Source of the DNA: JALYNX01 sp963724825
GTDB taxonomy: Bacteria > Actinomycetota > Acidimicrobiia > Spongiisociales > ZC4RG35
NCBI GenBank assembly: GCA_963724825.1
Contig: CAVRWT010000007.1
Span: forward strand, 1 to 26,385
Length of the DNA stretch: 26,385 nt
Direction of reading: 5' to 3'
This document shows positions 20,578 to 26,385 of this stretch, piece by piece. The notes under the pieces were generated by a model. The model searched no databases. It saw only the letters and a program-made list of their open reading frames with translations, and was not told the origin of the DNA. How positions within the stretch are numbered: the stretch's first letter is position 1; each line of letters opens with the position of its first letter. Position numbers and translations under genes: made by a program.

Positions 20578-21255
20578 ATGAGCCTCTTCAGTTCGATGCT
20601 GCCTTACGCATTGGGAGCGATGGCTGCTGCGCCCATCGTGTTGGTGGTCTCCGCGGTGATTGTCACCAAGGCGAAGCGGCCGATCGCTGCCGGGTTCGCC
20701 TTCGTCTCAGGGGCAGTGATCTTGGACGTGGTGTTTGCCATCGCTGTCCTCCTCATCGCCGAGGCCGCCGGAGCGGATTCCGCGGGCGATGATTTCGGGG
20801 CGATCGTGGACACGATCCTCGGTGCTCTGTTCGTGATCTTGGGACTGGTCGCGATCTTCTCCAAGCCATCACCCGAGAAAGAGGAGGCGCAACGAAACCG
20901 CGTGGAGGGTTTCGCATCCTCCGGCTTCGGGTCGTTGTTCAAGCTCGGTGTGGCAGTCCAGGTGATCAACTCGGATGCCCTCGTGGTTTATGCGGCGGGG
21001 ATCAAGGAGATCCCGCTTGCTGACCCAGCACCCGGGGTGGCTACGGTCGTCGTGGTCCTCATCGCCTTCCTATTCATCATGCTCGTCCCGTATCACCTTC
21101 CCATCGACCTCCAGCTTGTCGCTCCCAAACGCTCACAGGCCATTCTGGGCGGGATGACCGATTGGCTGTTGGCGCGCACCCGCCTCATCGAGATCGTTGT
21201 CGGCCTCGGCCTGGGAGGGATCTTCCTGTTCAAGGGCCTCACCGCCCTCTTATGA
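20578..21255 (+). CDS. GAP-family (Sap/LysE-like) membrane exporter
   Basis: A 225-aa protein with six hydrophobic segments, starting MSLFSSMLPYALGAMAAAPIVLVV. The mid-loop 'SKPSPEKEEAQRNRVEGFASSGFGSLFKLGVAVQVINSDALVVYAAGIKEI' and the end 'ARTRLIEIVVGLGLGGIFLFKGL' match the GAP family (peptidoglycolipid addressing proteins of mycobacteria, LysE superfamily), which helps export of lipids or small molecules to the cell surface. ATG 20578 fits the family start; the ribosome site is weak. It converges with the MFS gene, 4 bp between stops. Confidence 0.87.
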   Translation: MSLFSSMLPYALGAMAAAPIVLVVSAVIVTKAKRPIAAGFAFVSGAVILDVVFAIAVLLIAEAAGADSAGDDFGAIVDTILGALFVILGLVAIFSKPSPEKEEAQRNRVEGFASSGFGSLFKLGVAVQVINSDALVVYAAGIKEIPLADPAPGVATVVVVLIAFLFIMLVPYHLPIDLQLVAPKRSQAILGGMTDWLLARTRLIEIVVGLGLGGIFLFKGLTALL

Positions 21256-21259
21256 CGCC

Positions 21260-22861
21260 CTAGATAGCCGCGTCTTGCGCCGCGTACTCAGCGAGTAGTT
21301 GAGCCTCGCCGTCCTTTCGTGGGAAGAGGAGGTAGACGATGGCGGCTCCGAGCAGCACCGCAACGATGCCGGCCATGTACGCCCAGTCGTCACCCTGAAG
21401 AAATGCGGTCTTTGCTGCAGCGGTGATCTCGCTGGCGTACTGGGGGTACTGCTGGGCGATGCTCTCGGCACCGGCGAACGATTTGGTTAGCTGACTTTGC
21501 ACGCTCGCAGTGATCTGGGCTTGGTCGGGGGAGGAGCCGATCGTCGCGGTTGCGGCCGCGGCGTAGCCGGCGGTGAGAAGGGCGCCAAAGATCGACTGCA
21601 TCACTGCCCCGCCGAAGTCGCGTTGGAGGTCTGCGGTACCTGAAGCCATCCCGGCCCGCGTCACCGGTACGGACCCGGTGAGGGAATGAGATGCCGGGGT
21701 ACCAGCGAATCCGACCCCGATTCCCATAAGTGCGTAACCGAGCCCGACCTGCCAATAGGAAGCTCCCTCCTCCCAAATCAGCAACATGGTGAGAAAGCCA
21801 AGAAGGCAGAAGAAGTATCCGACCAGAAGGGTCGCTCTGGCACCGTTGCGCTCGACGAGTCTCGCCGAGCGAGGAGCCACGACCACCATCAACAGTGCCG
21901 CAGGCAAGATGGCAGCCCCCGCCTCGAGGGTTGAGTAGCCAAGGACATTCTGCAGAAACTGCTGGCCGATGAACATCGCGCCCATCAATGACCCGAACAC
22001 AATGATCCCGGCAACCGCGGCCACCCAAAAGATCCGGCGCCCAGCGATTTCCAGGTCGTAGAGGGGGCTCGCCGCCCGCCGCTGCCTGATGATGAAGGCG
22101 GCACCCGAGGCGATGGCGACGATGGCGAGAGAGAGCACCAGAGTCTCCTCGCCCTGAACCGGGGCGAAGTTGATGGCCAGGATCATGCTCGACACCAGAA
22201 CGATTGAGAGAATCCCTCCGAAGTTGTCGACGGGGTCTGTGGTCTCGTTGACATGGCTGGGCACGAACCGAAAGGCCATGTAGAGAGCCACCGCGGCCAA
22301 TGGCAGCGTGATCAGGAACACCGATCCCCACCAGAAGTTGAGGAGGAGGGCGCCGGCCACCAGGGGCCCTAGAGAGGCGATGGCACCTCCGCTACCTGAC
22401 CAAAGGGCGATTGATTTGGTCCGTGCCGACCCTGACCACAACGCGGTGATCAAGGCGAGAGTGGTGGGAAACGCCATTCCCGCCGAGACGCCTCCGATCA
22501 GACGGGCAACGAACAGGATTTCGTCGCTAGGGGCGTAGGCGGCGAGGAGGCTCGCCGGGATCGCCAGCGATACCCCGAGCAGCAACAGCATCTTGCGTCC
22601 ATACCGGTCGCCGACGGCCCCCAGATAGAGGACAGAGGCGGCGAGCCCAAGCGAGTAGCCGACGGCGATCAGGTTCAGAACGGTTTGCGAGGAATCGAAG
22701 GCGGCGCCGATAGAGGGCAGGGCCACATTCGCCACCGATAGGTTCAGGTTGGCCACCGCGGCGACCAGGATCAGTGTGACCAGGACCCTTCCCCCTCCCG
22801 GCGGTGTTCCTGATGTCTCGCGCGGCTCGGACGACCCGCCCTGGTTGCCGGAATCGCTCAA
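21260..22861 (-). CDS. MFS drug/metabolite exporter, DHA2 (14-helix) family
   Basis: A 533-aa transporter with 14 predicted helices. 'ANLNLSVANVALPSIGAAFDSSQTVLNLIAVGYSLGLAASVLYLGAVGDRYGRK' is the DHA2 N-terminal pattern including motif A ('GDRYGRK'), with 'GGVSAGMAFPTTLALI' and 'GSGGAIASLGPLVAGALL' (motif C region). A long periplasmic loop follows the penultimate helix (about 440-500). Such proteins export drugs or hydrophobic metabolites with proton exchange. The start is TTG 22861; no ATG precedes helix 1 in frame. It follows the TRIC channel stop by 13 bp and so is in one operon with it. Confidence 0.92.
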   Translation of the reverse strand: MSDSGNQGGSSEPRETSGTPPGGGRVLVTLILVAAVANLNLSVANVALPSIGAAFDSSQTVLNLIAVGYSLGLAASVLYLGAVGDRYGRKMLLLLGVSLAIPASLLAAYAPSDEILFVARLIGGVSAGMAFPTTLALITALWSGSARTKSIALWSGSGGAIASLGPLVAGALLLNFWWGSVFLITLPLAAVALYMAFRFVPSHVNETTDPVDNFGGILSIVLVSSMILAINFAPVQGEETLVLSLAIVAIASGAAFIIRQRRAASPLYDLEIAGRRIFWVAAVAGIIVFGSLMGAMFIGQQFLQNVLGYSTLEAGAAILPAALLMVVVAPRSARLVERNGARATLLVGYFFCLLGFLTMLLIWEEGASYWQVGLGYALMGIGVGFAGTPASHSLTGSVPVTRAGMASGTADLQRDFGGAVMQSIFGALLTAGYAAAATATIGSSPDQAQITASVQSQLTKSFAGAESIAQQYPQYASEITAAAKTAFLQGDDWAYMAGIVAVLLGAAIVYLLFPRKDGEAQLLAEYAAQDAAI

Positions 22862-22874
22862 CTTGGTGAACCAG

Positions 22875-23690
22875 TCAAGTTGCCGGCGCCGGGGACGGTG
22901 GCTCGGTCTGGTTCTCCGTGATCAGGCCCAAGTCCCGTAGCTCTTGCTCAGACTTGCCGTGCAGCTTGCGTCCCAGGAGAGGGCGATTCTCAGGGTGGAT
23001 CACGACTCCAGCAGGCTCGACCGGCATTGTCTCCTCCCAGTCCCTGTACAGGGCAACGACACGAAACGTGAAGCCAACGACGAATGCGGCACCCATCGCC
23101 CACCAGGTGCTCCCGCCGGCCCCGTAGATCAATATCCAGACAGCACCGGTGAGCACCGCCGTTCCTACGAACCATTCGCCACGAATGAATTGCTTCGGAG
23201 TGACTCCGCTAGTCACGTCGATCAAATAGCGCCCGGCGGTAGGGCCGACCACCGCCAGGAAGAGGCAACCCAGCACTGGCAGACCGACGCTCACTCCTTT
23301 CTGGGCGCCGACGATTGCATACCAGGGGAGGGAGAAGGCGGTCATGAACGAGAAGATCCCCTCACGGAACAGTTGGCCGCCGGCATATGCGACTCGGTAT
23401 CCAACGAAGCCGAAGCTGACGGCGAGGACTATGTATGCCGGATTGGTGAGTGCCGATGGCACCTCGCCGACCAGCATGTCCCGGATGATGCCACCACCGA
23501 GACCGCCGAGAATCGCCATCAGGATGATGCCGACAACGGTGAATTGCTTGTAGTGGTCGGGCCGCCGGGCAAGGAGCGCACCATTGAGGGCATTGGTGCT
23601 GGCCGCTATCAGGTCGACCGTGGTGAAGTCGCCCGTCCATACGAACTCGCCAACGCTGACGCTGTTGGCGAAGTGGATTCCATCGATCAC
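22875..23690 (-). CDS. TRIC-type trimeric cation channel (UPF0126)
   Basis: A 271-aa protein with two three-helix UPF0126 repeats. The first has 'LIAASTNALNGALLARRPDHYKQFTVVGIILMAILGGLGGGIIRDMLVGEVPSALTNPAY', with the GGLGGG and RD pattern of bacterial TRIC channels; the second has 'VGPTAGRYLIDVTSGVTPKQFIRGEWFVGTAVL'. A polar tail of about 50 residues extends past the domain. GTG 23690 is chosen because AAAGGAA lies 6 nt upstream; the frame continues to 23717. TRIC proteins conduct K+ or other monovalent cations. Operon with the downstream MFS exporter. Confidence 0.88.
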   Translation of the reverse strand: MIDGIHFANSVSVGEFVWTGDFTTVDLIAASTNALNGALLARRPDHYKQFTVVGIILMAILGGLGGGIIRDMLVGEVPSALTNPAYIVLAVSFGFVGYRVAYAGGQLFREGIFSFMTAFSLPWYAIVGAQKGVSVGLPVLGCLFLAVVGPTAGRYLIDVTSGVTPKQFIRGEWFVGTAVLTGAVWILIYGAGGSTWWAMGAAFVVGFTFRVVALYRDWEETMPVEPAGVVIHPENRPLLGRKLHGKSEQELRDLGLITENQTEPPSPAPAT

Positions 23691-23886
23691 GGTGGTTCCT
23701 TTCCGGAATCGGGCCACACTTTGGCGGCGATAGCCGCCCGCGGGCGATCCTACGCGGATGAATCGATGCTACGCGCGGGCTCTGTTCGAGACCCCTTCAC
23801 AGTCGCGTAGGGTTGTCGCGGACGGCCGGCCGATCAATCTTTTCAGCCGCTTCATGTTGGGGTTCTAGTCCGAAAGGAAGCTCACG

Positions 23887-26232
23887 ATGAGCAAGACGTT
23901 CAAAGGCGTTATCAATATCGACGATCGGGACTCGATCCCGGACTGGGAGCCTTATCTCCAGCCGGTTGCACCTCCCGGCGCGCCGAGCGTTCTCTACATC
24001 GTTCTCGACGATGTCGGCTTCTCGGCGATGGAGCCCTGGGGCGGGTTGATCGAAACGCCGAACATCAACCGGTTGGCCGCGAACGGACTGACCTACACCA
24101 ACTGGCACACCACGGCGCTGTGCTCGCCGACCCGCTCGTCACTGCTCACCGGTCGCAACCACACCACCAACGGCATGGCGTGCATCGCCGAGGCGACCAC
24201 CGGCTTCCCCGACGCCAACGGCCACATCCCCTTCGAGTGCGCCACCATCGCCGAGGTGCTCGGCGAGCAGGGCTGGAACACCTACATGCTCGGCAAGTGG
24301 CACCTGGTGGCGGCCGACGAGATGAACATGGCCTCGACCAAGCGCAACTGGCCCGTCGGCCGCGGCTTCGAGCGCTACTACGGCTTCCTCGGCGGCGAGA
24401 CCAACCAGTGGTACCCGGACCTGATCTACGACAACCACCCGGTCGACCAGCCGAATCGCTTCCCGAGGACGGCTACCACCTCACCGTCGACCTGACCGAC
24501 AAGGCGATCGAGTTCATCAAGGACGCCAAGGCCATTGCCCCCGACAAGCCGTTCTTCATGTACTTCTGCCCGGGCGCCACCCATGCGCCGCATCACGCGC
24601 CCAAGGAGTGGATCGAGAAGTACAAGGGCAAGTTCGACATGGGCTACGAGAAGTATCGCGAGATCGTGTTCGAGAACCAGAAGAAGATGGGCATCATGCC
24701 CCAGGACGCCGTGCTCTCCCCGCTCAACCCCTATGCCGAGGAGACGAGCGTCGACGGCAAGCCCTGGAACCCGGTCGACGTGGTCCGGCCGTGGGACTCA
24801 CTCTCCGACGACGAGAAGGCGCTCTTCTGCCGCATGGCCGAGGTGTATGCCGGCTTCCTCAGCCACGCCGACCATGAGATCGGCCGGCTGCTCGACTACC
24901 TCGAAGAAACCGGGCAGCTCGACAACACGATCGTCGTGCTGGTCTCCGACAACGGCGCCAGCGGCGAAGGCGGGCCCGAACGGCTCGGTCAACGAGAACA
25001 AGTTCTTCAACGGCATCCCGGACACGATGGAGGAGAACCTCAAGTACCTCGACCAGTCTGGGCTCGCCCGGCGACCTACAACCACTACCCGATCGGCTGG
25101 GCCTGGGCGTTCAACACGCCGTTCAAGATGTGGAAGCGTTACAACTTCGAAGGTGGCGTCGCCGATCCGATGGTGGTCTCCTGGCCGAAGGGTATCAAGG
25201 CAAGGGCGAGATTCGCGACCAGTTCACCATGCCACCGACATCGTGCCCACGATCTACGACTGCTTGGGGATCGAACTGCCGGACGAGGTCAAGGGCTTAC
25301 ACGCAGAATCCCGCTGGAAGGGACGAGCTTCAGGTACACATTCGAGAGTGGCAACGCCCCGACCCAGAAAGAGACAGGCTTCTTCGTCGATGCTCGGCTC
25401 GCGCGCCATCTGGCACAAGGGCTGGAAGGCGGTTACGGTCCATCCGACCATCGCTGGCTGGGGCCACTTCGATAAGGATCGCTGGGAACTCTACAACACC
25501 GAGGACGACCGCACCGAGATGAACGACCTGGCCAAGGAGAACCCGGAGAAGCTCCAGGAAATGATCAACGCTCTGGTTCCACGAGGCCGGTTTGTACAAC
25601 GGCCTGCCGCTCTGGACGAGACGGCGGTTGAGGTCCTGGCCGACCCGACCCGACCTCAGGTTGCGCCCCCCGCGAGACAGGTACGTCTACTACCCGGGTA
25701 CGGCGGAGGTGCCGGAGTCGGCGGCGGTCAACGTCCGCAATCGCACCTACACGATCGCGGTCGAGGACGTCGACTCCGAGCGAAGCGCCTCGGGAGTGCT
25801 CTTCTCTCACGGTGCCCGGTTCGGCGGGCACTCGCTCTACATCAAGGATGGCAAGCTCAAGTACGCCTATAACTTCGTCGGCTTCAACGAGCAGATGGTC
25901 GAGTCGACCAAGGAGGTGCCGACCGGGAATGAGATCTTTCCGGCGTCCTTCGTGAGGGAAGGCGACCATGCCGACGCACGGCACGCTGACGCTCTACATC
26001 GACGACGAGAAGGTCGGGTCGGCGCAGATCAAGACCCAGCCCGGCAACTTCTCGCTGGTGGGCGAGGGACTGAACGTCGGCAAGGACGCTGGCGAGCCGG
26101 TGACCGACGACTACGCCGGGTCGCCCGTAGGCGTTCACCGGCGGCACGATCAAGCAGGTGATCGTCGACGTCTCCGGCGAGCCGTACGTCGACCTGGAGA
26201 AGGAAGCCGTGGCGATGATGAAGCGGGAGTGA
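23887..26232 (+). CDS. Arylsulfatase (mycobacterial AtsA/AtsD-like), frameshifted as sequenced
   Basis: Joined across its shifts this is a full-length sulfatase of about 780 aa. The N-terminal metal site is 'YIVLDDVGFS' (Asp41-Asp42), and Cys79 in 'LCSPTRSSLLTGRN' is the formylglycine residue (C-x-P-x-R). Further on are 'YMLGKWHL', 'PFFMYFCPGATHAPHHAPKEW', 'VLVSDNGASGEGG' and 'TDIVPTIYDCLGIELPD'; the C-terminal domain runs from 'YVYYPGTAEVPESAAVNVRNRTYTI' to 'EKEAVAMMKRE'. ATG 23887 has AAAGGAAG upstream and no signal peptide follows. About ten single-base indels break the frame (first near 24462, then near 24972, 25049-25070, 25202, 25227, 25296-25310 and later) yet protein identity persists in each segment, which argues for sequence error. 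It hydrolyses sulfate esters; the substrate is unknown. Confidence 0.88.
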
Positions 26233-26315
26233 CCCGTGTCAAACCTTCGCGGCGGCAACGACCAGCAAACCTGAGCGATCAACACTCAGATTTGCGGAAT
26301 AGGGCTGGTTACGAC

Positions 26316-26338
26316 GTGGTTGGAACAGGCTCAACCAC
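26316..26338 (+). other. Small hairpin between sulfatase and next gene
   Basis: GTGGTTG (26316-26322) pairs with CAACCAC (26332-26338) around a 9-nt loop, downstream of the sulfatase stop. There is no T tract, so its role as a terminator is weak. Confidence 0.25.
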
Positions 26339-26367
26339 CCGTATTTCAAGAAGGAAACTGGCCCCCA

Positions 26368-26385
26368 ATGCCTGACACAGCTCAA
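26368..26385 (+). CDS. Start of a further gene, cut by the window end
   Basis: ATG 26368 reads MPDTAQ to the window edge, with AAGAAGGAAA 11-20 nt upstream as a possible ribosome site. Spacing behind the sulfatase (about 135 bp) fits a following gene on the same strand. Nothing can be said about its product. Confidence 0.35.

Noticed and set aside
22944..23810. 288-aa plus-strand frame
   Set aside because: Antisense to the TRIC channel gene, which has clear family motifs.
1..26385. CRISPR array or gRAMP-like gene that could accompany the TPR-CHAT module
   Set aside because: No spaced direct repeats and no RAMP-like protein are visible, so the system is not a type III-E locus within this window.

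Overview
The window comes from a high-GC bacterium. Gene content (LLM-class flavin oxidoreductase, LtrA-type membrane protein, GAP-family exporter, CGNR zinc-finger regulator, TPR-linked class III cyclase, mycobacterial-type long arylsulfatase) and strong GGAGG-type ribosome sites with some GTG/TTG starts suggest an actinobacterium, perhaps near the Acidimicrobiia; the lineage is inference. I saw no rRNA, tRNA, CRISPR array or complete mobile element.

Region 1 (1-2.1 kb, + strand): the 3' part of a beta-propeller protein, a small membrane-anchored protein with a near-perfect rho-independent terminator, and a small lipoprotein.

Region 2 (2.1-7.7 kb) is the most interesting part. A minus-strand operon encodes a TPR-CHAT caspase-like protease, an ECF-type sigma factor, a translationally coupled 154-aa protein with a TWRTIDAELA motif and an Ig/carboxypeptidase-regulatory-like tail, and possibly a 62-aa basic peptide; it ends at a terminator. 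Divergent from it, across 94 bp, is a lipoprotein subtilase with an intact catalytic triad. This resembles the TPR-CHAT / substrate / sigma logic of type III-E CRISPR (Csx29-Csx30-RpoE), but nothing CRISPR-like is present. The TPR-CHAT reading frame is split by one extra base in a run of five G/C.

Region 3 (7.7-11.8 kb): a holin-like membrane protein, a CGNR zinc-finger regulator divergent from an EamA exporter across an inverted-repeat control region, an unrecognised membrane protein with a calcium-loop-like motif, a second MSTSV-type small membrane protein, and a small TPR protein.

Region 4 (11.8-20.1 kb) is mostly metabolic and membrane housekeeping: NTF2-like protein, TPR-cyclase, CopD-like membrane protein, PLP-dependent ammonia-lyase-like enzyme, LtrA-like protein, LLM oxidoreductase, SRPBCC protein, small membrane protein, cupin and a small GNAT with no normal start codon at the beginning of its homology.

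Region 5 (20.1-26.4 kb): a noncoding stretch with the tail of a lost gene, a GAP-family exporter, an MFS exporter and a TRIC channel in one minus-strand pair, then a full-length arylsulfatase cut by about ten single-base indels. That clustering near the window end looks like sequence error rather than decay. The first codons of another gene close the window.
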